Assembly: GCA_910584375.1 (NCBI GenBank)
Contig: CAJUAH010000034.1
Coordinates: 1-45,718, forward strand
Direction of reading: 5' to 3'
From: an uncultured Acetatifactor sp.
GTDB lineage: Bacteria > Bacillota > Clostridia > Lachnospirales > Lachnospiraceae
DNA length: 45,718 bases
The position numbers and the translations under genes were made by a program. Below the pieces are notes generated by a model. That model searched no databases and was not told the origin of the DNA. It saw only the letters and a program-made list of their open reading frames with translations. Of this stretch, positions 33,269-40,514 are shown piece after piece; the stretch's first letter is position 1; every line of letters begins with the position of its first letter.

Positions 33269-34040
33269 CTTTGCATATCTCCAGTATCTTCTCAAGATCC
33301 AGGTTTCCCCCGAACAGATCCAGGGCGCTGCCCACCGTCACATGCAGCCGATCCTGCCCCAGCTTTTTCAGCAGCAGCAGATCCTCATAGCTGTGTACGC
33401 CTCCGGCATAAGTGATCGGCTGTTTTCCCCAGCTCCCCAACATAGCCGCCAGCTCCCGCTCGATACCGCGGGATTTGCCCTCCACATCCACCGCGTGTAC
33501 CAGAAATTCACAGCAGTAGCCCGAAAGTCTGTCCAACAGTTCCTCCGTCAGCGACTCCTCTGTGGCCTTCTGCCACCTGTCCGTCACGATCCGGTACTGT
33601 CCCTCCAGTTTCCGGCAGCTCAGATCCAGCACCAGACGCTCTCTTCCCAGGGCGCTTTTCAATTCTTCCAGTCGCTCAAAGTCCACTCTGCCGTCATAAA
33701 ACACATAGGAAGTGACTATGACCTGAGAAGCCCCGGCCTCCAGATATTCCTCCGCGTTTCCCCTGTGTATGCCGCCTCCCACCTGCAAACCGCCGGGATA
33801 AGCCCTGAGCGCCGCCAGAGCCTGCTGTCGGGTGGCCTGGTAATACGCGCTGTCCGCTCCGTTCAGCAGAATGATATGGCCGCCCCGTATGCCTGCCTGC
33901 CGGTACAGACCCGCATAAAAGGCCGCGTCCTGTTCGGAGACAAAGTTTTCCCGGGCCTGATCTCCCCGATCTCTCAGGCTGCCGCCCACGATCTGCTTTA
34001 CTTTTCCGTTGTGTATATCAATGCATGGCCGAAATTCCAT
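33258..34040 (-). CDS. hisA: ProFAR isomerase HisA, eukaryotic HIS6 type
   Basis: The 260-residue product is a (beta/alpha)8 isomerase of histidine synthesis (ProFAR to PRFAR). It shows FRPCIDIHNGKVKQIVGGSL, LQVGGGIH, VIVTSYVF, RLVLDLSCRK, FLVHAVDVEGKSRGIE, YAGGVHSYEDL and GSALDLFGG. These match yeast His6 (CIDLHNGEVKQIVGG, DLSCRK, HAADVEG, YAGG, SSLDIFGG) far better than ordinary bacterial HisA. The two catalytic Asp positions (CID, LDLSC) are kept. No other his gene is near, so it is an orphan in this window. The ATG at 34040 has AGGA 6-8 nt upstream. The substrate assignment rests on resemblance to His6. Confidence 0.88.
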   Translation of the reverse strand: MEFRPCIDIHNGKVKQIVGGSLRDRGDQARENFVSEQDAAFYAGLYRQAGIRGGHIILLNGADSAYYQATRQQALAALRAYPGGLQVGGGIHRGNAEEYLEAGASQVIVTSYVFYDGRVDFERLEELKSALGRERLVLDLSCRKLEGQYRIVTDRWQKATEESLTEELLDRLSGYCCEFLVHAVDVEGKSRGIERELAAMLGSWGKQPITYAGGVHSYEDLLLLKKLGQDRLHVTVGSALDLFGGNLDLEKILEICKEKG

Positions 34041-34101
34041 ATTTTTCCTATTCTCCGTTTTTTATCTGTTTTTCTGCCTCTCTGTTTCATTTCTTTTTAT
34101 A

Positions 34102-34130
34102 TATTGTGCCTTTTCCGATCTCTGTATAAT
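34102..34130 (+). promoter_or_regulatory. Possible promoter of the repeat lipoprotein gene
   Basis: A perfect TATAAT at 34125-34130 lies 17 bp after a weak TATTGT (34102-34107). The roughly 90-nt leader holds an 8-bp inverted repeat (CATACGCA at 34140-34147, TGCGTATG at 34180-34187) and a GCCTG-TAT-CAGGC hairpin (34187-34199). Confidence 0.4.
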
Positions 34131-34230
34131 TATCCCGGACATACGCATACTATTTGCAGAGCCAAAAATAATCATTCCGTGCGTATGCCTGTATCAGGCT
34201 GACGCGGAGCATAAATCAGGAGGAGTTATG

Positions 34231-34887
34231 ATGAAAAAGCAAGGCAAAAAATGGATCGCTGCTGGGCTGCTGATGGCCTGCATGTGCATGGCTACCGCAT
34301 GTTCCAGCAACAAAAACAACGACGACAATTCCGGCGATATGGCCGGGAACCAGACCAGTGAGAGCAATACCGGCAGCAATCTGGCCGGAAACACCACCGG
34401 CGGCTCCGGCAACACCGGCAACGGTACTGTCAATGGCGGCAGCAACGGTACAACCAACGGCGACAACAACGGTACAACCAACGGCGACAACAACGGTACT
34501 GCCAATGGCAACAACAACGGCACTGTCAATGGCGGCAACGGCGCCGGAGACGCCGACAACGGCAGCAGCACCGCGAACGGTTCCACGGGAGGCTCTGACG
34601 TGGGCAATGGCGGCACAACAGGTGACGCCGGGGACAACACCGGCAATGTAATAGGCGACGTGGCTGACGACGCGGGCAATGTGGTAGACGGCATCGTCGG
34701 AGATGTGACGGACGGCGTGTCGGATCTGATCGACGATATGACAGGGGATAACACGGGAAATACCTCCGATTCCGCTCTGGGCAACGGTAATTCCGGCAAC
34801 GGCTCCGCCACGGGCGGCAGCGGTTCCACCACCGGCACGGGATCGGGCTCCACTACCGGATCGGGCGCGGGTTCCTCGGCGCGATAG
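34231..34887 (+). CDS. Low-complexity Gly/Asn/Thr-rich lipoprotein
   Basis: The product of about 218 residues starts with a lipoprotein signal (KKQGKKWIAAGLLMACMCMATACSS, lipid-bearing Cys near residue 22). The mature part is almost entirely G, N, T, S, D and A. It includes five 8-residue repeats of the type NGTTNGDN, then an acidic segment with a short VVDGIVGDVTDGVSDLIDDM helix and a GSGSTTG tail. No enzymatic domain is visible; it is likely an exposed, flexible surface spacer. AGGAGG (34218-34223) is 7 nt before ATG 34231 and 4 nt before ATG 34228. It converges with dapB and shares a two-way terminator with it. Confidence 0.75.
   Translation: MKKQGKKWIAAGLLMACMCMATACSSNKNNDDNSGDMAGNQTSESNTGSNLAGNTTGGSGNTGNGTVNGGSNGTTNGDNNGTTNGDNNGTANGNNNGTVNGGNGAGDADNGSSTANGSTGGSDVGNGGTTGDAGDNTGNVIGDVADDAGNVVDGIVGDVTDGVSDLIDDMTGDNTGNTSDSALGNGNSGNGSATGGSGSTTGTGSGSTTGSGAGSSAR
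34420..34539 (+). repeat. 24-bp in-frame tandem repeat, five units
   Basis: Units begin at 34420, 34444, 34468, 34492 and 34516. Units two and three are identical; the others differ at a few positions. Each encodes eight residues of the NGTTNGDN type, so copy-number change alters surface length without breaking frame. Confidence 0.9.
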
Positions 34888-34902
34888 GCCATATCCGTTT
34901 TT

Positions 34903-34942
34903 GCAAAAGGCCACAGGTATATCACTCCTGTGGCCCTTTTGC
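34903..34942. terminator. Bidirectional intrinsic terminator between the lipoprotein gene and dapB
   Basis: GGCCACAGG (34909-34917) pairs with CCTGTGGCC (34927-34935), flanked by AAAA on the left and TTTT on the right. Either strand therefore gives a stem followed by a U-run. The two genes converge here. Confidence 0.88.
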
Positions 34943-34952
34943 GCCGTCCGCG

Positions 34953-35717
34953 CTATAACTGCGCGTCGATGACATGGCTCATATCGTACAGCCCGGCAGG
35001 CTTGCCCGCCAGGAATTTCCCGGCCTGCACCGCTCCCTTGGCAAACACCGCCTTGGAGTAGGCGCTGTGGGAAAAGGTGATCACTTCATCCTGTCCGGCA
35101 AAAATAACCTCGTGTTCGCCCACGATGGTGCCGCCCCGGACGGCGCTGATGCCGATCTCCTTTTTATCCCTCTTCTCTCTCCGCTGGCTCCTGTCATAGA
35201 CATAGGTATAGGCATTGCCGCACTCCTCGTTGATAGAATCCGCCAGCGCCAGCGCCGTGCCGCTGGGAGCGTCCAGTTTCAGGTTGTGGTGCTTTTCCAG
35301 TATCTCAATGTCATATCCCGCGGGAGCCAGCACATCCGCCGCGTCTTTCAACATTTTCAGCAGCAGATTGATTCCCAAAGACATATTGGCGGACTTCAGC
35401 ACCGCCACCTCCCTGGATGCCTCTTCCACATGGGCGAGCTGCTGCGGGCTCAGTCCCGTGGTACAGAGTACACAGGGGAGCTTATGGGCAATGCAGTGGT
35501 CAAGCAGCGCATCCATCGCCGAGGCCGTGCTGAAATCGATCAGCACATCCGCCTCCACATCGCATTCACTGATATCGGAAAACACCGGATAGGAATTGTG
35601 CCCATCGTCCTGGCGATCCACTCCGGCCACTATCTGAATCTCCGGATCCTGAGCCACGATGCCGCTGATCACCTGGCCCATCTTTCCGTTACAACCGTGC
35701 ATAATTAATCTGATCAT
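34953..35717 (-). CDS. dapB: 4-hydroxy-tetrahydrodipicolinate reductase
   Basis: The 254-residue enzyme reduces HTPA to tetrahydrodipicolinate with NAD(P)H in lysine/diaminopimelate synthesis. The N-terminal Rossmann start is IRLIMHGCNGKMGQVI. The family signature is EILEKHHNLKLDAPSGTALALAD (catalytic HH and K, SGTA loop). VRGGTIVGEHEVIFAG and FSHSAYSKAVFAKGA follow. The ATG at 35717 is chosen for GGGAG 7 nt upstream; the open frame extends further but lacks family sequence there. It follows dapA by 56 bp on the same strand and shares the lysine riboswitch. Confidence 0.96.
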   Translation of the reverse strand: MIRLIMHGCNGKMGQVISGIVAQDPEIQIVAGVDRQDDGHNSYPVFSDISECDVEADVLIDFSTASAMDALLDHCIAHKLPCVLCTTGLSPQQLAHVEEASREVAVLKSANMSLGINLLLKMLKDAADVLAPAGYDIEILEKHHNLKLDAPSGTALALADSINEECGNAYTYVYDRSQRREKRDKKEIGISAVRGGTIVGEHEVIFAGQDEVITFSHSAYSKAVFAKGAVQAGKFLAGKPAGLYDMSHVIDAQL

Positions 35718-35773
35718 ATAAAGTCTCCCGTTCGGAAATCCGTCAGAACTTCCGCTTCGCATATCATCGCATT

Positions 35774-36661
35774 CTACTCCAGTATCCCGTACGCCCGCAT
35801 GGCCTTTTCCAGCCGGGCCGCGTTCGCCTCCTCCATATCCGTCAAAGGAAGACGTAAAGAACCGGCCCCTTTGCCCATCAGGTTCAGCGCCTTTTTCACC
35901 GGTATGGGATTGACCTCGCAGAACAGCGCGCCGTACAGATCCATGGCCTCCAGCTGCATCTGCCGACTGCCTGCCACGTCTCCCGCGAAGAATTTGGCGC
36001 ATATCTCATGGGTCTGACGGGGCGCCACATTGGCCAGTACGGAGATCACGCCCTTGCCGCCCAGGGACAGGATCGGCACGATCTGGTCGTCGTTGCCCGA
36101 ATAGATATCCACGCTGTCCCCCGCCAGAGCCGCCAGCTGGGCGATCTGGCCGATATTGCCGCTGGCCTCCTTGACGCCTACGATATTCCCGCAGTCACGG
36201 CACAGACGCACGACGGTCTGGGGCAGGATGTTGCAGCCGGTACGGCTGGGCACATTGTATAACAGAATGGGAATTTTCACGGAGTCCGCCACCGTCTTAA
36301 AGTGGGTGTACAGACCGTTCTGGGTGGCTTTATTATAGTAGGGGGACACCAACAGCAGGCCGTCTACACCGAACTTTTCCGCCTCCTGGGACAGGTACAC
36401 CGCCGTCTCCGTGCAGTTGGAGCCGGTTCCCGCGATCACGGGGATACGGCCTTTCACCACCTCCACGCAGTGACGTATTACATCCAGATGCTCCTCATGG
36501 CTCATGGTGGACGCCTCCCCGGTGGTACCGCATACGATGATCGCGTCCGTGCCGCCCTCGATCTGAAACTCCACCAGCTCCGTGAACTTCTCAAAATTCA
36601 CACTGCCGTCCTCCCGCATCGGGGTGACGATCGCCACTCCTGAACCTGTAAAAATAGCCAT
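35774..36661 (-). CDS. dapA: 4-hydroxy-tetrahydrodipicolinate synthase
   Basis: The 295-residue aldolase condenses pyruvate with aspartate semialdehyde, the first committed step to diaminopimelate and lysine. The (beta/alpha)8 motifs are GVAIVTPMREDGSVNF, CGTTGEASTM, VSPYYNKATQNGLY, LYNVPSRTGCN (Tyr and Arg) and IVGVKEASGN with the Schiff-base lysine. A Gly-Ser-rich GSLGGKGVISV-type patch appears as SLGGKGVISVLANVAP. The ATG at 36661 has GGAGG 8 nt upstream. It is preceded by a leader of about 310 nt carrying a lysine riboswitch. Confidence 0.97.
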   Translation of the reverse strand: MAIFTGSGVAIVTPMREDGSVNFEKFTELVEFQIEGGTDAIIVCGTTGEASTMSHEEHLDVIRHCVEVVKGRIPVIAGTGSNCTETAVYLSQEAEKFGVDGLLLVSPYYNKATQNGLYTHFKTVADSVKIPILLYNVPSRTGCNILPQTVVRLCRDCGNIVGVKEASGNIGQIAQLAALAGDSVDIYSGNDDQIVPILSLGGKGVISVLANVAPRQTHEICAKFFAGDVAGSRQMQLEAMDLYGALFCEVNPIPVKKALNLMGKGAGSLRLPLTDMEEANAARLEKAMRAYGILE

Positions 36662-36738
36662 ACTCTTCTCCTCCATTCCGCTGCTCTGGCAGCCATTCCC
36701 ACGCTCCGTCAGATTGCCGGTCAGTTGCCGAAAAACAG

Positions 36739-36766
36739 AAAAAACGCCGACAACCGCGCGCCGACG
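36739..36766 (-). terminator. Riboswitch-controlled intrinsic terminator in the dapA leader
   Basis: On the minus strand an 8-bp stem (36766-36759 with 36752-36745, with three G-U pairs) and a 6-nt loop are followed by six U. It ends about 78 nt before the dapA start, so it is premature termination in the leader. An alternative hairpin just upstream (36802-36766 region, about 10 of 12 pairs) uses the 3' strand of the aptamer's P1 and abuts this stem, as an antiterminator would. Confidence 0.8.
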
Positions 36767-36796
36767 AATCATATCACGAATCCTCATCCTGATATT

Positions 36797-36971
36797 ATAC
36801 GATAGCGCCCCATCCTGTTACACAGATGACAGTCATGCAGCTGTTGACTGCATGCCCAAGGCCCCGGTTCACAGCGCGCCGGTCCTTTCGGCGTATGTCC
36901 CTTTCTTTCCCCTTCCCGCGTGGCTGCCACATCCGAAGAAGTACTCTTAACATACGCAACCTCTACCTTAT
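36797..36971 (-). ncRNA. Lysine riboswitch (L box) controlling dapA-dapB
   Basis: The 175-nt leader segment fits the lysine aptamer. P1 is ATAAGGTAG (36971-36963) with CTATCGTAT (36805-36797), one mismatch. Then come GTAGAGG and TTAAGAGTA, the conserved 5' core. P2 is GCGTATGT (36957-36950) with ACATACGC (36898-36891), a perfect 8-bp stem. The GCCGAAAGGACCGG core follows, then a 7-bp hairpin (36854-36848 with 36840-36834). ACTGTCA and GGGGCGCTATC are the conserved 3' elements known from lysC leaders. Bound lysine should hold P1 and favour the downstream terminator, turning the lysine/DAP genes off. Family motifs are recalled, not searched. Confidence 0.92.
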
Positions 36972-36978
36972 TTTTAAT

Positions 36979-37007
36979 ATCATAGCATTGACCTATGGCT
37001 TTGTCAA
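36979..37007 (-). promoter_or_regulatory. Promoter of the lysine riboswitch-dapA-dapB operon
   Basis: On the minus strand TTGACA (37007-37002) is perfect and TATGAT (36984-36979) is near perfect, with a 17-bp spacer. The predicted transcript start (near 36972) falls right at the 5' strand of riboswitch P1. Confidence 0.85.
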
Positions 37008-37017
37008 TGACCTAATT

Positions 37018-37509
37018 TCATACTTTGTATTTTACTGTCTCTATTTTGGAGACTTCGTCCGCCAGGGCGCAGATCTCATCGCTCATGCTGCTGCCTGTCA
37101 GGATCACATCCGTCTCCCGGCGGCTCTCCAACAGTTCCCGCAGATCATCCACCGTGATGATCTCTTTCTCCACCAGCCCAAGCACTTCATCCAGGATCAG
37201 CAGGTCGCACTCCGCCACGGACAGAACCTTTTTGGCATAGCCCAGACCGTTGCGGATATTGACGCACTCCTCCTTCTTTTTATCCTCGGACAGTTCCATA
37301 TAGTTCCCGTCCGATTTCTCAAAATGAAAAAGCCGTATCTCCGGCTCCATCCGGCGAATAAAGGCGCTGTCCGCGATCCCTTTCCCCTTCAAAAACTGTA
37401 TGACCACAACGGATCCGCCCTCTGCCGCCGCCTGTAAGGCCCTGCCCCACGCGGCGGGAGATTTGCCTCTGCCGTCCCCTGTATATATGTATATGTTTCC
37501 TCTGTCCAT
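37018..37509 (-). CDS. CobO/CobA-type corrinoid adenosyltransferase
   Basis: The 163-residue product resembles ATP:cob(I)alamin/cobyrinate adenosyltransferases of the CobA/CobO/BtuR type. The P-loop is YTGDGRGKSPAAWGRALQAA, in which the usual GKTTAA reads GKSPAA. VVVIQFLKGKG, LLILDEVLGLVEKEIIT and DVILTGSSMSDEI follow, in the family order. It would transfer adenosyl from ATP to the cobalt of corrinoids. The altered P-loop (Ser-Pro for Thr-Thr) is seen in some clostridial members as I recall, but activity is not proven. The ATG at 37509 has GGAG 6 nt upstream. No other cobalamin gene is nearby. Confidence 0.85.
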   Translation of the reverse strand: MDRGNIYIYTGDGRGKSPAAWGRALQAAAEGGSVVVIQFLKGKGIADSAFIRRMEPEIRLFHFEKSDGNYMELSEDKKKEECVNIRNGLGYAKKVLSVAECDLLILDEVLGLVEKEIITVDDLRELLESRRETDVILTGSSMSDEICALADEVSKIETVKYKV

Positions 37510-37592
37510 GTCGATCTCCAAATAGATTACAGACCGGCCTGCGCTGCCGCTCTACGGCCCGATCCTCCTGGCTTTTGTATACCGTTTTATAG

Positions 37593-37621
37593 ATTATACC
37601 ATTTTATACCACATTTGGCAA
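37593..37621 (-). promoter_or_regulatory. Promoter of the corrinoid adenosyltransferase gene
   Basis: On the minus strand TTGCCA (37621-37616) and perfect TATAAT (37598-37593) are 17 bp apart. The leader is only about 77 nt, too short for a cobalamin riboswitch, and I see no B12-box. Confidence 0.8.
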
Positions 37622-37638
37622 TGCCATGTCTGATCAGA

Positions 37639-38286
37639 CTATACCGGCTGCTCTTCTTCCGCCTCCACCAGTTCCATCTTGCTGACGGATACCTCAAAGG
37701 CCACCCTCTTTTCCGCATGTTCCTCGTCCAGTTTTTTCATGTATTCACGGCTCTGTATGCGTCCCCATATGGCGCAGCGCTCCCCCACATGAAAGCTGCT
37801 GGCAAAACGGGCGTTCCTTCCCCAGCATATGCAGGGAATATAATCCGATTTGCCGTAAGGGCGGTTCACAGCCAGCAGCACATCGGCAATCTCCCTTCCC
37901 AGCGGAGTCTTGCGGTAAATAGGTTCCTTGCAGATATATCCGTCCAGATAAATCTGGTTGGTCTTGGAACTCTCCTCAATCTCCTCCACAAAATCAATCT
38001 CTCTGGCAAAAACTGACAAGACCAAACGGTTTTTGCGCTCCTCATGACGATTGTAGGAGCGAAACTGACCGTTTACGCAAATATTTTTTCCTTTATAATC
38101 CGCATTCACGTCGATCAATCTCTCCGAGACCATAAGGGGAATGATGTCAAAACTCTCGCTGAGCCTCTGCACTTTCACATCCACCATATAGAATCCTTCT
38201 CCAAATATCTCATGACTGTAGGCGAAATCGCTGATGATTTCTCCCATAACGGTCACTTGATTGTTTTCGATTACCTTATCTGTCAT
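37639..38286 (-). CDS. Single-stranded DNA-binding-like protein with two OB folds
   Basis: The 215-residue product appears to hold two OB-fold halves. The first (about 8-100) starts NQVTVMGEIISDFAYSHEIFGEGFYMVDVKV. The second (about 108-200) starts NQIYLDGYICKEPIYRKTPLGREIADVLLAVNRPYGKSDYIPCICWGRNARF. The second has the classical SSB pattern (PxxRxTPxGxxIaxxxLAVNR). It ends in acidic EAEEEQPV without the aromatic-proline SSB tip (DDDIPF), so partner recruitment may differ. It is similar to proteins annotated as SSB in clostridia, but it is longer and is unlikely to be the main replication SSB. The promoter at 38351-38379 and typA diverge from it. Confidence 0.8.
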   Translation of the reverse strand: MTDKVIENNQVTVMGEIISDFAYSHEIFGEGFYMVDVKVQRLSESFDIIPLMVSERLIDVNADYKGKNICVNGQFRSYNRHEERKNRLVLSVFAREIDFVEEIEESSKTNQIYLDGYICKEPIYRKTPLGREIADVLLAVNRPYGKSDYIPCICWGRNARFASSFHVGERCAIWGRIQSREYMKKLDEEHAEKRVAFEVSVSKMELVEAEEEQPV

Positions 38287-38350
38287 TCTGGTTCTCCCTT
38301 CTTACACATTAAGAATTTTTCCGGCACACTTTCGCCTGTAATGTAATATA

Positions 38351-38379
38351 TTTATACCTCATTTTGGGTCATTTGAGAA
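38351..38379 (-). promoter_or_regulatory. Promoter of the SSB-like gene
   Basis: On the minus strand TTCTCA (38379-38374) and TATAAA (38356-38351) are 17 bp apart. It is divergent from the typA promoter. Confidence 0.6.
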
Positions 38380-38413
38380 GACATTTTCAGCCAAAAATTT
38401 CGACAATATTTTA

Positions 38414-38442
38414 TTGCGCCTCCATTCGATTAGTGATATACT
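38414..38442 (+). promoter_or_regulatory. Promoter of typA
   Basis: TTGCGC (38414-38419) and TATACT (38437-38442) are 17 bp apart. In the leader GGATATGC (38482-38489) pairs perfectly with GCATATCC (38497-38504), an 8-bp hairpin about 10 nt before the ribosome binding site. Confidence 0.65.
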
Positions 38443-38526
38443 GTAACAGTTTGAGAAATGTTAATGGCTGGAACAGTATTTGGATATGCTGCTGAGGCAT
38501 ATCCGAGAGAAATGAGGATGTAATAT

Positions 38527-40359
38527 ATGAGACAAAAAAGAGAAGATATCAGAAATGTTGCCATCATTGCCCATGTGGATCACGGCAAGACAACGCTGGT
38601 GGACGAGCTGCTCAAACAGAGCGGCGTTTTCCGGGCGGGGCAGGAAGTGGCCGAGCGGGTCATGGACTCCAACGACATCGAGCGGGAACGGGGCATCACG
38701 ATCCTGTCCAAAAATACCGCAGTCACCTATAAAGACACCAAGATCAACATCATCGACACTCCGGGCCACGCGGACTTCGGCGGCGAGGTGGAGCGCGTGC
38801 TGAAGATGGTCAACGGCGTGATCCTGGTGGTGGACGCCTTTGAGGGGGCCATGCCCCAGACCAAGTTCGTGCTGCGCAAGGCGCTGGAGCTGAAATTGCC
38901 CGTTATCGTCTGCATCAACAAGATCGACCGGCCCGAGGCCCGTCCGAACGAGGTTATAGACGAGGTGTTGGAGCTGTTCCTGGAGCTGGACGCCGATGAC
39001 GCCCAGCTGGACTGCCCCTTCGTGTTCGCCTCCGCCAAGTCCGGCATCGCCTCCCTGGACGCGGAGCAGCCCGGCACGGACATGACCCCGCTGTTTGAGA
39101 CGATCCTGGACTATATTCCCGCTCCCGAGGGCGACCCGGAGGCCGGTACCCAGGTGCTGATCAGCACCATCGACTACAACGAGTATGTGGGACGCATCGG
39201 CGTGGGCAAGGTGGACAACGGCGTGATCCGGGTAAATCAGGAGGTGGTGATCGTCAACCACCACGAGCCGGACAAGCAGACCAAAGTCAAAGTCAGCAAG
39301 CTCTATGAGTTTGACGGTCTGAACAAAGTGGAGGTCAAGGAGGCAGGCATCGGCTCCATCGTGGCCATCTCCGGCATAGCCGACATCCATATCGGGGACA
39401 CTCTCTGCTCTCCCGAGGCCGTAGCGCCCATTCCTTTTCAAAAGATCAGCGAGCCCACCATAGCCATGCATTTCATGGTCAACGACTCCCCGCTGGCAGG
39501 ACTGGAGGGCAAGTTCGTCACCAGCCGCCACATCCGGGATCGGCTGTTTCGGGAGCTGAATACCGACGTATCCCTGCGGGTGGAGGAGACGGACTCCACG
39601 GACGCCTTCAAGGTATCCGGGCGCGGGGAGCTGCACCTGTCCGTCCTGATCGAGAACATGCGCCGGGAGGGCTTTGAGTTCGCCGTCAGCAAGGCGGAAG
39701 TGCTGTACAGAACCGATGAGGCCGGACACAAGCTGGAGCCCATGGAGCTGGCCTATATCGATGTGCCCAACGAGTTCGCCGGGGCCGTCATCGAAAAGCT
39801 GGGGCAGCGCAAAGGCGAACTGCGGAACATGGGTTCCATCACCGGCGGCACTTACACCCGGCTGGAGTTTTCCATTCCCTCCAGGGGACTTATCGGCTAC
39901 CGGGGAGAGTTCATGACCGACACCAAGGGCAACGGCATCCTGAATACCGTTTTTGACGGCTATGGCCCCTACAAGGGGGATATCGCCTACCGGAAGCAGG
40001 GTTCCCTGATCGCCTTTGAGGCGGGGGAGTCCATCACCTACGGCCTGTTCAACGCCCAGGAGCGGGGCATCCTGTTCATCGGCCCCGGCGAGAAGGTATA
40101 CAGCGGCATGGTGGTGGGCCAGACCGGCAAGAGCGAAGATATCGAGATCAATGTCTGCAAGAAAAAACAGCTCACCAACACCCGCTCCTCCAGCGCGGAC
40201 GAGGCCCTGCGCCTGACGCCGCCCAAGATCATGAGCCTGGAGCAGGCGCTGGACTTCATCGACACCGACGAGCTGCTGGAGATCACCCCCTCCAAACTGC
40301 GGATCCGCAAGAAGATCCTGGATCCCACGCTGCGCAAGCGGGCGGGTATCAAGAAGTAG
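38527..40359 (+). CDS. typA: Ribosome-associated GTPase TypA/BipA
   Basis: The 610-residue translational GTPase has G1 AHVDHGKTTL, the G2/switch RERGITI, G3 DTPGHADF, G4 NKIDRPEARP and G5 SAKSG. Domains II, III, V and the BipA-specific C-terminal domain follow (YRGEFMTDTKGNGILN near 460, RSSSADEALRL, LEITPSKLRIRKKIL). It binds the ribosome, aids 50S assembly and acts in stress and cold adaptation. Length is normal for the family. The ATG at 38527 has GAGG 9 nt upstream. The gene is single, with a promoter, a leader hairpin and a strong terminator. GC-rich codon use gives long false frames on the other strand. Confidence 0.97.
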   Translation: MRQKREDIRNVAIIAHVDHGKTTLVDELLKQSGVFRAGQEVAERVMDSNDIERERGITILSKNTAVTYKDTKINIIDTPGHADFGGEVERVLKMVNGVILVVDAFEGAMPQTKFVLRKALELKLPVIVCINKIDRPEARPNEVIDEVLELFLELDADDAQLDCPFVFASAKSGIASLDAEQPGTDMTPLFETILDYIPAPEGDPEAGTQVLISTIDYNEYVGRIGVGKVDNGVIRVNQEVVIVNHHEPDKQTKVKVSKLYEFDGLNKVEVKEAGIGSIVAISGIADIHIGDTLCSPEAVAPIPFQKISEPTIAMHFMVNDSPLAGLEGKFVTSRHIRDRLFRELNTDVSLRVEETDSTDAFKVSGRGELHLSVLIENMRREGFEFAVSKAEVLYRTDEAGHKLEPMELAYIDVPNEFAGAVIEKLGQRKGELRNMGSITGGTYTRLEFSIPSRGLIGYRGEFMTDTKGNGILNTVFDGYGPYKGDIAYRKQGSLIAFEAGESITYGLFNAQERGILFIGPGEKVYSGMVVGQTGKSEDIEINVCKKKQLTNTRSSSADEALRLTPPKIMSLEQALDFIDTDELLEITPSKLRIRKKILDPTLRKRAGIKK

Positions 40360-40389
40360 GGGACAGTGTTTACTGATTGAGCATAAGAT

Positions 40390-40433
40390 AAGGCTTTGAG
40401 GACTGTTTGCTGACAGTCTTCAAAGCCTTTTTT
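40390..40433 (+). terminator. Intrinsic terminator of typA
   Basis: A 17-bp stem (40390-40406 with 40413-40429, one G-U) has a 6-nt loop and is followed by a run of six T (40428-40433). Confidence 0.95.
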
Positions 40434-40514
40434 ACCTTATCATATATCCTTACTTCTAAAAACTGATTTTCCTTTGCTCAAAGTCTGTGTGTTGCATCCT
40501 GCGAGTTTTAGGAT

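Noticed and set aside
34194..34925. Two long minus-strand frames opposite the repeat lipoprotein gene
   Set aside because: Low-complexity DNA stays open in most frames. Only the plus strand has a signal peptide, lipobox and AGGAGG.
36794..36799. TATAAT on the minus strand as the dapA promoter
   Set aside because: It falls at the 3' edge of the lysine aptamer, has no good -35, and a far better promoter lies at 36979-37007.
36986..37009. CATTGAC...GTCAATG inverted repeat as an operator or terminator
   Set aside because: The repeat is largely made of the -35 box and spacer of the dapA promoter and no T-run follows. An operator role stays possible but unsupported.
37510..37592. Cobalamin riboswitch ahead of the corrinoid adenosyltransferase
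   Set aside because: The leader is only about 77 nt and lacks the B12-box and the long aptamer.
38461..39729. 422-codon open frame on the minus strand opposite typA
   Set aside because: It is a mirror of typA's GC-rich codons, has no family resemblance and no ribosome binding site; typA motifs are unambiguous.
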